DNA of 64,000 nt from Blattamonas nauphoetae (lineage: Eukaryota; Preaxostyla; Oxymonadida). Position numbers and translations under genes: made by a program. How positions within the stretch are numbered: the stretch's first letter is position 1; each line of letters begins with the position of its first letter. Positions 11,987 through 23,020 of the stretch are shown here, one piece after another. The stretch spans positions 87,514 through 151,513 of the forward strand of contig JARBJD010000180.1 of NCBI GenBank assembly GCA_033064195.1. The letters are read 5' to 3'. The notes below the pieces were generated by a model, which was given only the letters and a program-made list of their open reading frames with translations, made no database searches and had not been told where the DNA came from.

Positions 11987-12477
11987 TTCAACGCGACTTG
12001 TTTTATTGATTATTTTGCTTCTGTTTTAACCTTTGCCCTGATTTCATTCTTTATTCGTCCTCTACTTGTCTTTTGACTCAACTATCTGCTAGATATTGAA
12101 TCGAATATCGTTTTTTATGATTTCAGGCAAATACTTCTCCTTCTCATCTTTTCTTTCACTTCAGAAGGCACTTTTTTTCTTCGATGGACATTTTGGTCTT
12201 ATGCACTCTTCTTTTTCACACAAATCAACAACCGGAACCGTATCACAAGAGATTTTCCAATATTTTATGGGAAGTGTTAGATGTAATCACAGTTCCAGTT
12301 TTTTTTGATTCTGTTGTTTTGTGCTTGTTTTCCTGAGAAATATTGATACAATAACGATAATTTGATAAAAACACACATTTGTGAATTGTAGAAGTCAGTG
12401 AACAAGAATATGAAGCTCACAATCCTTTTCCGAGCTGTCAAGGGCCTGAGAAAGGATTGTCCGAGATATATACGTCA
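11987..12477. other. Intergenic, no gene seen
   Basis: Pyrimidine-rich spacer between converging genes: the MAP kinase (+) ends at 11986 and an ARM-like gene (-) ends at 12478. It must contain both 3' UTRs and polyadenylation signals. Nothing else is recognised. Confidence 0.5.
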
Positions 12478-13527
12478 CTAGTCCTCATCTAACAAAAGAT
12501 TCCCTCCACAGAAATGGAGAATCTTCAATGCACAGCTTTGAGCACGTGTTTCATCACCATCCTCATCTTTGCTGAGAGATGCGAATGTTGAGATTTCGTC
12601 CAGGATCCCTTCCTCCACAAAACGCCGAAAACAGAGTTTACTTCGAATCTGCTCTTCACCATCTGATTTGAGCCAGGACTCGATTGTATGGGACAGATCA
12701 ACGACGAAATAGTCTCGCAGAGTGTCGCATGTGAAGAAATCTAAGCAGCGAGTGAACGAGTGAAATAAGGGTAATGATAAGAGATAGTCCATTGCCGGTT
12801 CATGATGAGGCGAAATGACAACCAAGTAATTCATCAACCAAGCAAGTGTGAGGGAGTTCGTTGAGTCCTGAAAAACGAGGGAGTTCTGACAAATAAATCG
12901 GAAAAATGGTTGTAAGGGTCGCAAAAGCGTATGAAGGACAAAATTATGTTCTGTGTCCGTTCGCATCTTCTGTTTTGATGGAGATGACCCATCCGATGGC
13001 CACCAAATGACGAGAGAGTGATACACAAGATCCAAAAATCGGTGATGATATTGTGGCACAAGGTGGGTATTGTGTTCTTGAAAGGATTGTGGGAGGTTAA
13101 TAAAAAGCCCAGATTTCGATATGTTCATCAGAGACAGGAGAGATGAACCTTCGAGGATTTCTGACAGCAGATCAATGGTTTGAGTAAGGAAATTACTGTC
13201 CGGGCATGTCAGGAGTGTAAGAAATGAATCAGTGAACCTTTGGCATGAATTCCTCTCCATAGGGACAAGTGTGATAGAGACTCGACTTCTTTTGTAATTT
13301 TTCTGGTTGATTTCGGAAATCTGGCTATACAAAAGCGAAATTTTGCTTGAATCTTCCTTGTTCAAGGATTCACCGTCCTTGATGAGATCTACAAGCGACA
13401 GAAACACTGGCGAGAGAGCTTCAATTGATGTGAGTGAGCTAATTTCTTCAAGGGAAGTCTGGCGAAAGGATGGAGATTTGCTTCCATCAGTTGATGCATT
13501 GTCGTGTGGTGACAATGGATTCGACAT
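12478..13527 (-). CDS. ARM-like family protein, 349 aa
   Basis: Single-exon member of the solo ARM-like family, function unknown. The start is an ATG (13525-13527) giving MSNPLSPHD, a longer, Ser-rich leader than in other copies. Family blocks are present but diverged: FLSLVDLIKDGESLNKEDSS, FTDSFLTLLTCPDSNFLTQ, LHTLLRPLQPFFRFICQ, VISPHHEPAMDYLLSLPLF, and FRRFVEEGILDEIS. It lies tail-to-tail with the MAP kinase and in tandem, same strand, with the broken copy at 13864-14867, about 340 bp upstream. This suggests local duplication followed by divergence. Confidence 0.72.
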   Translation of the reverse strand: MSNPLSPHDNASTDGSKSPSFRQTSLEEISSLTSIEALSPVFLSLVDLIKDGESLNKEDSSKISLLYSQISEINQKNYKRSRVSITLVPMERNSCQRFTDSFLTLLTCPDSNFLTQTIDLLSEILEGSSLLSLMNISKSGLFINLPQSFQEHNTHLVPQYHHRFLDLVYHSLVIWWPSDGSSPSKQKMRTDTEHNFVLHTLLRPLQPFFRFICQNSLVFQDSTNSLTLAWLMNYLVVISPHHEPAMDYLLSLPLFHSFTRCLDFFTCDTLRDYFVVDLSHTIESWLKSDGEEQIRSKLCFRRFVEEGILDEISTFASLSKDEDGDETRAQSCALKILHFCGGNLLLDED

Positions 13528-13863
13528 GGCAAAGTCAATTTGATGTCAAAGAGAGGAATGAAAACAAATCTGGGCTGGATCCCGATGTATGTCATTCTGT
13601 TCGAAATATCGAAGATTGAGTTGAGATCTCATTTATAGAATGACGAAGAGTAAATTGAGACGCGTGAATAGAAGATTCCTTCTTTGCTCGTTGTTTTGAG
13701 AACTCCAAGACTTTAATTGGTGAGAAAAGCATCGAAGATCCAGATCCTGAAACTCCAATTCATATAGTTGACGGCAAACAGAACAATTGTGAGGTTGTCG
13801 GCTTCACAACGCGAAGGGACGAAGGGAGAGTCCGTAACTCGACTATTCTGGAGTTTGGAGTGT

Positions 13864-14867
13864 CTATGCAGGACGTGCGCTATTCAATCCAAATTGTTTG
13901 GACAGTTGCAGCGAATCCTTCATGATTACGGTGTTCTCTTCCAGGTTTCTCCCATTCATCAGTTTCTGCTCGACTGCATCATCGAGTCCCTCGCTTCGGA
14001 GTACTGGCATGATATTGTGTGTTCGTTCATGCAATTTTTCTCTTCTAAAATTGATGAGTCTGAGAAATGTCAAGAATTGCTTCAACATCATGGTAACTGT
14101 AAATTCACTGAATTCTGACAGGAATAACACGTAAGCTCTTGGGATTGATGAAGAGAGAATATATCGCATTGTGGGGAGGTAATGGACAGCAATTTCGAAC
14201 AGATGAACGATGAGTTGGAGAATGTCATATATACAACTCAGCGATCGTGTTTGGATGATGTGACGAATGATGTATTCCAGATATTGGTCGGATGGAACAA
14301 TTACATTGTTCAAGATCATTTCTCGAATGCATCCTCCGATTCCTGAACCCCATCATTCGTAAGATGGAGTATTTCAGCTGATGTCCCACATTCGACGGCG
14401 TGAGATAAAACTGCCATCAGTGAGCTGTGAAAGTATTCATTATTTTCAACTGGACGAGTGTGGGGTTGGAGTGAATCCATCAGTTGTCCGATCCCACCTT
14501 CTTTTATGATGGAGATTTTGACAGCCAATGGGGAATCGTCGTACCAATCGTGAAGGAGCATAAAACATGTCTTTGTAACAATCCAGTATGGGCATGCCAA
14601 TATGATCAACAGGTGATTTAGAAAAGCTTGGTTTTTGTCATCGTGGTGAGGACACAGATGATCATGGAGATGATGTCCAAAGGGGAGGTCTTGACAGTTC
14701 AGGAACTTAAAAAATTGAATTGATTTCAATTGCTGATCATCGTCAAGTGCACACCCCTCCTCCAAACCTTTGACAAGCGATTGGAAGATCGAGGCGAATT
14801 CAGGAAAAGATTCCGGCTCGTGTCCGTCCCAATCCAAGAAGTGACTGGAAACTGAAGATTCAAGCAA
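13864..14867 (-). pseudogene. ARM-like family copy with broken frame
   Basis: Two minus-strand frames together cover one family protein. The 5' frame (14867 to 14316) holds FASIFQSLVKGLEEGCALDD, FLNHLLIILACPYWIVTKTC and GGIGQLMDSLQPHTRP. The 3' frame (14319 to 13864) continues with MILNNVIVPSDQYLEYIIRH, HYLPTMRYILSSS and LRSEGLDDAVEQKLMNG. They overlap by a few bases and differ by one frame, near 14316-14345. No credible intron joins them, since only a 6-nt GT-AG span lies there. This is either a real frameshift or a one-base assembly error. No ATG opens the 5' frame at its first residues; the first triplet there is TTG, so a short upstream exon or decay is possible. Its same-strand neighbour at 12478-13527 is a relative. 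Confidence 0.6.
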
Positions 14868-15186
14868 GAAAGATGATTCAAAAGGTGGGACAAACCTTCA
14901 GGAAAGCGGCTTGATTTCGCATGTACCTGGCCCATTCTGTTGAGTTCGAACTTTAAAATTGAAGTATGGGTCCGACAATTTTTGATTTGGATTCTGAGAG
15001 TTTCTCTCTAAACAGACTCCATTCTCCTGCTTCTATTTTTTTGGCCGAAGAGAGACTTTTATTTTTCTTTGATTGAAATCCTGTTGAGATGAGGATTGAT
15101 CGACTCAACATTTGAACGTGAAATGACATGACGACCACCGATGATGTGTGTCTGCATTTCATACGGACCGCTCGCTCGGAACAATC

Positions 15187-16276
15187 ATGTTGATCTCACT
15201 CACTCTATTCTCGGTTCTTTTTGCCCAGAATCAGCCTTCTCGAATTCCTTCAAAGAAAGTCCAGGAAATCACGGAATGTGATCGTTCTTGCAAAGTGTGT
15301 TGGAACTCTCACATTTCATTTTTCATGTTCACCATTTATTTTATCACACTCATTTCTGTAGGACCACATCCATGAATGCTTGGAACGATCATCAGAACAG
15401 TGCAAATCAATGTGCGCCCAGGAACTGTTGAAGAGCACTGATGGTGAAGGGCCATCAATCGGACAGTGGTTTGACTGCTACACTGATTGTGTCATGGAAA
15501 GCGGTATTGACTGCTTTGTTGATGGAGGAAAATGTCTGGATGAGTGCAAAGTGTCCATCCAGGAAAAATCGCAGAAAGAAGGACGCGAACCTGAACAAGG
15601 TCAACGTCCCCAACAGCCGAATCAACAACAGTACCATCAGGGCTTCCCAAGATTTGGTCAGCATGATCAACATCAGAACCAGTTCCAACAACGATTCGGA
15701 CAACAATTCCAGCAACCCACATTCAATCATCAACAGAATCAGCAACAACAATTCCCCAATCAAAACCAGCAGCAACAAAGATTCCCACAACGCCAACAAC
15801 AGCCTCAGAATCCCCAAAACCAACAACAGCCTCAATCCCAAAACCAGACTGAACAACAGCCCCACCAAAGCTGGGGATGGAACCAACCGCTCCAATATGC
15901 CCCAGGCTACGCCCAGAATTATAACCAAGGCTACAACTACAACCAAAATGGATATTCCCAGAATTATCCCAATCAATACAATTCCTACGGCAATGGTGGA
16001 TACAACCAGTACTCCGCAGGAAGCGGCTATGGGCAAGGTGGATACTCTCAGGGCGGATACAGTCAAGGAGGCTACAATCAGGGTGGTTATGGAAACCAAG
16101 GATATGGAAGGTATAACGGCGGTGGATATGCCAATCAGGGATATGGCAACTATGGGTACAACACTCCCCTTCACCAAAATTACCCACAACCGCACTCTGC
16201 ATCTGGAAACCGGTATGGGAACAGAGAGGGTCAGTGCAACAGAATGGAACAACGCCAGCAGAATAGAAGATATTAA
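15187..16276 (+). CDS. Secreted Cys-rich head with Q/N then G/Y/N-rich prion-like tail
   Basis: 340 residues after removal of one 67-nt intron (15295-15361, GTGTGT...CTGTAG). Exon 1 starts MLISLTLFSVLFAQNQ, a clear signal peptide. The mature N-terminal part (about residues 20-95) has about a dozen cysteines in patterns such as CDRSCK, CLERSSEQCKSMC, CYTDC and CLDECK, so it should be a disulfide-bonded head. From about residue 105 it is extremely glutamine/asparagine-rich (QQQ, NQQQ), and the last 100 residues repeat YSQGGY, GYNQGG and YGNQGYG. The whole tail is low-complexity and aromatic-spaced, the composition of prion-like or adhesive secreted proteins. No known family recognised. It could be a surface adhesin or matrix protein; this is inference from composition. 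Confidence 0.82.
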
Positions 16277-16405
16277 TTGAAGCTGATCGTTTTTAATCAC
16301 TACACAGTCGCGTTCTCTCTTTGTTGTTTTGTGAAATCTTGAGTTTTGTGTGAAAGTACTACCTTATTTCAGTCTCAATGGGCGACGTTGCCCATTGATC
16401 CACAA

Positions 16406-18113
16406 ATGCGTCGTACAAAAGTGGAATATGAGCCCCGATTCGGTGCATGTACACCGGCTCTTGCTTTTGCCCTCGCCACTACTGTTACGATGATTGCTTG
16501 CATATGTTTTTTCCACATCTGTGGCTCCGCATTCTACTACACCATCCTATCGCCATTTTGCACTTACTATTGTATGAGCCCTTTTTTCATGTTTATACTT
16601 CTCTAATGCTTCTCTTTTTCTCCAAGTTGTTTTTGTGACTGGATTGGGGTTGAATTGCATGGGCAAAATTCGAGATCCGACTATGGACAAATATCATCTT
16701 GCAGTTGATGCATTCGGACTCACTTGCTTCTTCTTCTTTCCGTTCTACTTTGTACTGAGTGGACTGACACTTCACCCTCATCTATATTACAGACTCACTG
16801 CCGCTCTTATTTTCTTCATGTATGGATAGATATTCTCGATTTTGTTCATTTTTATCATCAAATATTTGTTTAATTCTATCTTCATTCCACCCATTTAATT
16901 CATTTTTTGCGGAATTCGTGCTTAGGATGAACTTTGACACTCTTCTTTTCCAAGGCAAGATATTTGCTTGCTTCAAGTCGGCGTCTGTCCGAATGTTCGT
17001 CATGATCATAATTGGTGTGCCAATTACGCCCGCATTTGTCTTGAGGCCTTTCTCCCTGTTATATTTAACTTTCCATCACTCTTTAAACGGTCCTCATTCC
17101 CAATCATTCTATCTCTCAATCACACCTCTCCAAATCTCATCCTCTTTCGTTTCAAATTTTCGCTCGAATTAGGCTTTGTTCTGGGAACCGTCATCTATCT
17201 TCTTGCCTCACTCGAAATCTTTCATACAACAATGACTCCTCTCCCCATTGTTTCATCAGCTCTTGCAGCCTTCTTTTTCTGGGTCGACCTTTGCATGATC
17301 TTTGTCCATTTCCCTATGGGTGATGTTTTCGGTGAAACGAAGGCAATCATGAAAATGGGACCAGCGGCTCGGGGGTTCGTCTATCTTCTTCTCTGCATGG
17401 GAATGGCGATTCTATTTGCCGGAATTGTTGTTGGCATTACTTTTATTTTTAATCAAACGATCGTGGGAGTTGGGGCACTGACGTTGGAAGACCGATTCCT
17501 CCACGCATTTACTGTGGCTTCATATGGCTTCACACCGGTCATTTTGATCGCGAAATACACAGACAATTACATTCCAGAATTCCCCCTTGTGCCTGTTGAT
17601 TTCAACGACAAAAGGGGCAGTCGAAAAGCCCTCAAGAATCAGAAGGTCTCCCAAAAAGGAAAACGAATGCGGCGTCGATTCCGGGACATCTTCTCGTTCA
17701 TGATTGTGGGCTACCTCTCATATCATTTTATTTGTGTAGCAGCTGGGTTCTGTGGAGGAAAATATCCAACAACCGATTTCAATGTTATCTACAACGGTGA
17801 TGAGTCAGTTGTCATGCTCGTTGCTGGCCTGCTTTCAGCTCATGCACTCTGCACGTTATGTTGTTTCCTGGTGAAGCCCGTCGATCCGAACGCTGATCCA
17901 AAGAAAGGGCGTCAACTACAGCAGCAAGTCGAAGAAGATGAGCAGCAAGGACAGAGCACTCCAACGCCAATGAGGGGTGGCTCTGCACAGCAGCTGTCTC
18001 TCCCACCTGACCAACAGTTCATGAACCCACAATTTTATTCACAGGCACAATTGCAGATGCTGATGCAACAACCAGGCATGACACAGGCAGCACCGCAATA
18101 TGGGCAAGCATAG
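16406..18113 (+). CDS. Multi-pass membrane protein with Q-rich cytosolic tail
   Basis: 462 residues from four exons: 16406-16571, 16627-16819, 16926-17014, 17173-18113. Total length is divisible by three and every junction restores frame. I count eight to nine hydrophobic spans: TVTMIACICFF, the junction span into FVTGLGLNC, GLTCFFFFPFYFVLSGL, LTAALIFFM, MFVMIIIGFVLGTVIYLLAS, AAFFFWVDLCMIFVHF, YLLLCMGMAILFAGIVVGI, SFMIVGYLSYHFICVA and MLVAGLLSAHALCTLCC. The C-terminal 70 residues are soluble, rich in Q, P and M. I do not recognise the family. The ATG at 16406 is the first in frame; a stretch upstream (TTGTGTGAAAG...TTTCAG) could be an intron, so an earlier exon is possible. Confidence 0.82.
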
Positions 18114-18352
18114 ATACCTTTCTTTCTTGTGTTTTTGTTCGTGAAATCTCTACAGAGTGTGATATCTTCATTTTGCCTCGTGTTGATGTTCCGCGGACAC
18201 AGGACACTTCATGGTTTATCTTTAGTCGTAAGGTTTATTACGAAACAGCTCCAAATATCTCAACGAGTTCTTTTGAGGGGACATTGAGCGGTGAGATTCT
18301 TGATCCAGCATTCGTTCTCTGTTTGGGCTTGATCTGTCACCAGCCAGGTTCA

Positions 18353-19655
18353 ATGATCCAACCTCCGAACAATGCACTTGTTCAGGTCAAGCAGCCAGAA
18401 AATGCCGCTGTAAACCGTACCAGCGCCCTTGCAAACCCAACTGTTCAGATCAAGAAAGCACACAACGACATCATTTTCCGCGCTGTTGTTGATCTTGATG
18501 GTAATTACGTTGCAGCATGCAGTGGAGATCGTCACATTTGTTTGCTTTTTTGTATTCAATAGCATATCCATCACTTAAATCGCCAATTCACACTTACCTC
18601 GCTCATTCTCAGCAATATGGAATGTGTACGGGGATTGTGAGAATGAACTCATGGTGAAATCCAACCTTGCTGCCGTTTTAGATATTGCCTGGAACGTTAC
18701 ACAAGAGTCTGTTCTCCTTCATCATCAATCCTCTCTCAGTTCATTAATCACCGCAAGTGCCGATAAATCTGTTGCCATTCTTGACACAAGCACTGGTGAA
18801 TGGGAACAAAGCTTTTTCGGACACAAAGCACAAGTCAATTCCGTCTTCCCTCTTCTTCGAACACCAAATCAAATCGCCAGTGCCAGCGACGACGGGACTG
18901 CCAAGGTCTCGTTATTATTTATTAAATGCCTCTAGATATGGGATACAAGAACGGATCAATGTATTCGATCACTCAATATGACATATCCACTCACGTCTGT
19001 TGTTGTTCTTGAGGACGGAGTCACACTGCTGGCTGGTGGGTTAGACAATTGCATTCATGTCTGCATTCTCTTCTTTTTGATACCTTGCAGATGTGGGATG
19101 TTCGGAATTTGGTAAAAATGGAGACTTTGAAAGGTCACAAGGATTCAATCACATCCCTCGCTCTTTCGAAAGATTCACGATTTGTCGTTTCGAACGGTTT
19201 GTCAACCATGCTTCCCTCATCGTATATCTTCTTATGTTCCTCTTTTAAGCCATGGATCACACATTAAAACTCTGGGATGTTAAGCCGTTCTCAGAAGGAG
19301 ATAGATGTATCAGAACATTTACTGGACATATTGTATGCTGTTTTTCTAGCACTTCTGTTACTATTCTTTGCCTACTTCACATATTTATCCTTATTCGGAC
19401 ATTCATATTCTCATCATCTTCCAGCACGGCCCTGAGAAACTAATGCTCCGTTGCTCCATTTCCGACGACATGCAATATATTCTCAGTGGAAGTTCGGACA
19501 ACTGTGCTCATATTTGGAGCCTATCGTCAGGCAAGCACCTCCTCAAGCTCCCAGGCCATCACGGGCCTGTTACAAGTGCTATGATGCATCCAAAGGAGCC
19601 GATTGTGGTCAGCTCGTCCGCTGATCGATCAATCATTTTGGGAGAATTGTCATAA
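18353..19655 (+). CDS. SNRNP40: U5 snRNP 40 kDa WD40 protein (SNRNP40/Prp8-binding)
   Basis: Seven-bladed WD40 propeller of the U5 snRNP, which in other eukaryotes contacts Prp8 in the spliceosome. 340 residues from six exons: 18353-18539, 18613-18905, 18936-19058, 19091-19196, 19250-19332, 19425-19655; the sum is divisible by three. Diagnostic phrases align with the human protein from memory: ISIWNVYGDCEN (human LLWNVYGDCDN), ASADKSVAILDTSTGEWE, ASASDDGTAKIWDTRT, LAGGLDNCIHMWDVRNL, SNAMDHTLKLWDVKPF, HGPEKLMLRC and the ending SSSADRSIILGELS (human SASSDKRLYMGEIQ). Introns are 30-92 nt. Housekeeping gene; its presence fits the intron-dense genome. Confidence 0.95.
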
Positions 19656-20037
19656 TTTTCACATTTCATCGAATCAAAAAAGAAAAGGAAAATTGAGCAC
19701 AATTCTTGTTCAGACACGTGGGGATCTACAGAAGTCCATTCCCTGCAGGTAACGATTTTGAATTGACCACATGATTTGAGAAGGTCAGTGATTTGAGATT
19801 GATCCGAACCACTTTAATCCTGGATTCTCTTGGACCGACACACAAGAAAGCTGTTCCATGCTGTAATTTAATGATCAATCCTTCTTATTTTCAGTGGAGA
19901 GTATAATTTCTCTCAGTATAAAGACATACAAGGCAAAGAAACGAAGCTAAACTGAATGCGTAAAAGAAAAGACGAATGAAGGAGTGAGATGCCATAAGTG
20001 ATGAAGAAGAAGACCAACATTGAATAAACCATGAAAA
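19656..20037. other. Intergenic, no gene seen
   Basis: Spacer between convergent genes (U5-40K on +, CBM20-phosphatase on -), so it holds two 3' ends. No RNA or repeat recognised. Confidence 0.45.
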
Positions 20038-21161
20038 TTAAAACTTATCCACAAAATCGAGTGTTTCATGTGTCATTAACACGCCATGGAAGAGTCCATT
20101 GTATTCTGCAAGAATATCTCGAGCATTCTGTCCAGTGAGCTACAAAAGAATAAATATGATGAAAAAGGTTCAAATTCTACACTTCTTTTACCATACAAGC
20201 CACAAGAACCCCAGTTCTACCTGTTCCAGAATGGCAGTGAATACAGACTTTCCCATCCTTTTTAATAAGCTGTAATGTTCACAATCGAGAAAAAATGGGG
20301 TGTTACATTGAGAAAGAGATATTGAAATACCTCTATAACACTTCTGACATATTTTCGGAATGATTGGATGTCCCACGGAACACTTTTGTCGTCAATTGAG
20401 AACATATGAACGTTCATTTTGTGCTCAGCATAATATGGGAGGAGTAAACCATTTGTGTGATAATTTGCTTCCTGATTTGTGTATAATGAGAGAAATATGA
20501 GAGAGATTGTGTACACACATCCAAGTGAGTGAGAAGGGCGATAACGTTAATTCCTATGTCCTCCAATTCCTTGTGGATCTCGTTGGATGCATCAAACATT
20601 CTGGAGTATGGCATCGGACATCTGTAGAGAGGATAACTCGATCGTCATTGCTGAAAAAGAAGAAACCTCCAGAAGGGCTTTTCTAAATTGGGGATAGTCA
20701 TCATTTGCACTTTTTTACCCACCTGAAGAATAATAGTTTCAGAATATAGCGAGGGAGGAACAATTGAACCAAAATGAAAAATGTCAAACTCCCCAATCAT
20801 CTATTCTTGGGAGCTGATCTGGTTTGAGCTCTCTGTCCGTCCGAGGTTCCCAGGTGACACCCCGATTGGGGTCAAAATCATCAATTATCACATAGGAGTA
20901 CCTGAAGAAGGTTGTTGGAACATCGAGTGTGATTGTCCAAAGAGAGTCTTCTGTGTAGACCATTCTCCTGGAAAAAGTGAAAAGAAGGAAGAAATACAAT
21001 TGATGGCCTGGATTCCAGTGACCGAGCTCCTTGACTTCGCCTAGACCAGACGAGTGAGTTGAGTGAAGGGGTAAAGAAGTCAAACCAACAACATAACAAT
21101 TCTGGCCCCATTTGGATGCAAACCGTAGCGAAAACTTGTGGCTACGAACGGAATTGGACAT
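20038..21161 (-). CDS. CBM20-dual-specificity phosphatase fusion, laforin-like
   Basis: 258 residues from eight exons on the minus strand: 21161-21086, 21040-20998, 20967-20790, 20722-20667, 20621-20519, 20471-20331, 20269-20192, 20139-20038. Their sum (777) is divisible by three and all junctions restore frame. Residues about 8-90 form a CBM20 starch/glycogen-binding domain: FSLRFASKWGQNCYVVGEV, KELGHWNP, then FRYSYVIIDDFD, GVTWEP, DREL. Residues about 110-258 form a Cys-based phosphatase: RCPMPYSRMFD, FSIDDKSVP with the likely general acid, and HCHSGTGRTG, the CX5R signature. The order CBM20 then phosphatase is that of laforin, which dephosphorylates glycogen or starch-like glucan. An in-frame TGA after DDWG lies inside the third intron (20723-20789, GTTTGA...CTTCAG); without that splice the two domains would be separate genes. 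The signature RTG is closer to generic PTP/Cdc14-like enzymes than to laforin's GRS. Confidence 0.85.
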
Positions 21162-21434
21162 TGGAGCAGGTGAGCTTGATTCGAGCTTATCGAGTGCCTG
21201 AATTATGGGACATCACAAAATCGATGATTCCTTCGCAGCATTCACAAAAAGTGCAATGGAAAAACTAAATTTGATGAGGGATAAGAGGTCATTCATCGCA
21301 GAGACAGACAAGTACTCAGAAGGCGTTACAGCGTTTCAGCAACAGTTTCACGAGGTTGTTTTCGAGGTCGCCAGGGCAGTTCACAAACAGATATCATCTG
21401 AGCACGAGTCCATCCTTTGAGAACTTGTCTGCGT

Positions 21435-21555
21435 TCGGTCCCGGCTCTTCGAGAATCTCCAATGATTCCAGAGTTCCAATTTGTCCACCAAACTGAGTTC
21501 TGTTCTGTTTGTGGGCAAATAGGAACGATAGAAGCATTGGAGATTCTGGACGAGT
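21435..21555. repeat. Imperfect inverted repeat of a coding fragment
   Basis: Two arms of about 55 bp, about 80 percent alike by eye, point away from each other. The minus-strand arm encodes FGGQIGTLESLEILEEPG and the plus-strand arm encodes CGQIGTIEALEILDES. A third copy, CGQIGTVEALEILNEPG, is on the plus strand at about 23445-23500. The conserved peptide in three copies suggests real coding ancestry rather than chance. Confidence 0.65.
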
Positions 21556-22769
21556 CGAGTACGACATCAATGCAATGTTGGAGAACTCCATCGTGCCAGA
21601 GGAGGATGTTGATGTCAGAGGCAGAAGCAGAAGCATTTTCCCAACATTCGCTCACGCTTTCGCTGACAATTCAGATTCTGCCGATCTCTCCGTCTCCGCT
21701 CAAGCAGCGCCAGGAACTCCGCAATTGTTCAGCTTTTCCACATTTCGCGAGGCACAGCCATCCTGAGCGTCTGTTTCAGTGAGCAGACAGAAGAGCTGCT
21801 GGTATTCCGTCAGTCGAGGCGTCTGGTCAGTCAATCGACGACACACCGACTTCGAGAGTGTGACGAGGTGATGAGGCGTGTCGACCAGCAGCGATGCTCC
21901 AAAACGAGTTGGAGATATCCATTCTGAGCACAGTGGATGGGGCAGAAGAATCGCTCGTTGGTTGGTGAATGAAGTGCAAAGTGCAGACTGTCTTCTGCAA
22001 CTCTCTCGCCCATCCCTCTCCTCCCAACCTGCCTCCCCTTCTTCCTCTCACCTCTGTCGCGTGTCTGCTGTTGCGCTGATGCTGGCACACAGTTCGTGTG
22101 ATGTGTCCAGATTGGGTGGATGTGATTCCGTCAAACCAAACTCGAGTTTCGCTCTCGCCACTGATGAGATGAATGTGCGGTCGAGTTGTGATGTCGCAGA
22201 CAGTCGCACAGTGCTCAGTTTGGGGCAGCGGGGAAATTGAGGTTGAGGCGGATGGATGGTCAGACGAAAACGGAGTGGCAAAATTGAATGTCTGCGGCAG
22301 ACAGAAAAAGAGAGGCTTGGGAAGCATTGGAGAGGCGTGGAAACGCGAAAGTTCGCAGATTTGGAGTTGGTGAGACAGGCGTTGTTGCGACGACAGAGGA
22401 CGACGAGAAGAATAATTGGGTCGACGCAAATGTGATCCGAAGAGAAAGAAGGAGAGATAAAGAGGGATTGGGGGTTCAGATGAAGGAATGGCTGGCTTCA
22501 TTCACGTGGAAGGGTCGAGGAGAGTTTGTTTCTCCAAAATTGACGGAATTGGACTTTTCAATTTGGAAGAAATTTGGGCTTAAAGGAACAGACAGAATAA
22601 ATCAGATAGAGGAAACTGTACCTTGAATGGTCACTTAGATTAGATCACAAGCATGTCGTTCCAAGTTCGAGTTCAACATCTCCTTCAATTCAGATCGCAA
22701 TGGGTCAAGCTTGACCAATTACTTCACGTCTATGATATTGAAATCAAACAGAAGCAGTTTTGATTCATA

Positions 22770-23020
22770 TTACACCATTTCAGTCACTTCAGTGTTGTTT
22801 TCATTTTGGTCATCGCTCACTTTCTCAGAATGCTTCTGAGACTTGAAAGACACACTGACAGTGATTGTCGGAAATCGTGACAGTTTGGTGAAAGTCATGA
22901 AGAATTTGCTGGGTTTTGATACGAATCGTCTCGCTCCATAACAAAAGACATCTCTTTTCAGTGTGCCTTCGCCAGTTTCCGGCAGAGTCACAAGAATTCT
23001 TCTGATGCATATTTCGGATC
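22770..23020 (-). CDS. Possible C-terminal exon of unknown protein
   Basis: An open frame from about 23020 down to a stop at 22770 reads RRILVTLPETGEGTLKRD, then VFCYGARRFVSKPSKFF and a hydrophilic end SEKVSDDQNENNTEVTEMV. Composition is protein-like and the acidic end looks like a natural C-terminus. No start, no domain and no splice partner were found, so it may be chance or part of a decayed gene. Confidence 0.25.

Noticed and set aside
15455-16300. Antisense 281-codon hydrophobic frame opposite the Q-rich protein
   Set aside because: It is a shadow of CAA/AAC-rich codons; the plus strand has a signal peptide and a clean splice.
20781-21044. Plus-strand frame opposite the CBM20 exons
   Set aside because: The minus strand shows a clear CBM20 pattern and consistent splicing; the plus frame has no domain.
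21827-22501. 224-codon minus-strand frame as a gene
   Set aside because: No ATG at its start, no domain, overlaps equally long plus-strand frames, and lies in a region with decayed fragments.
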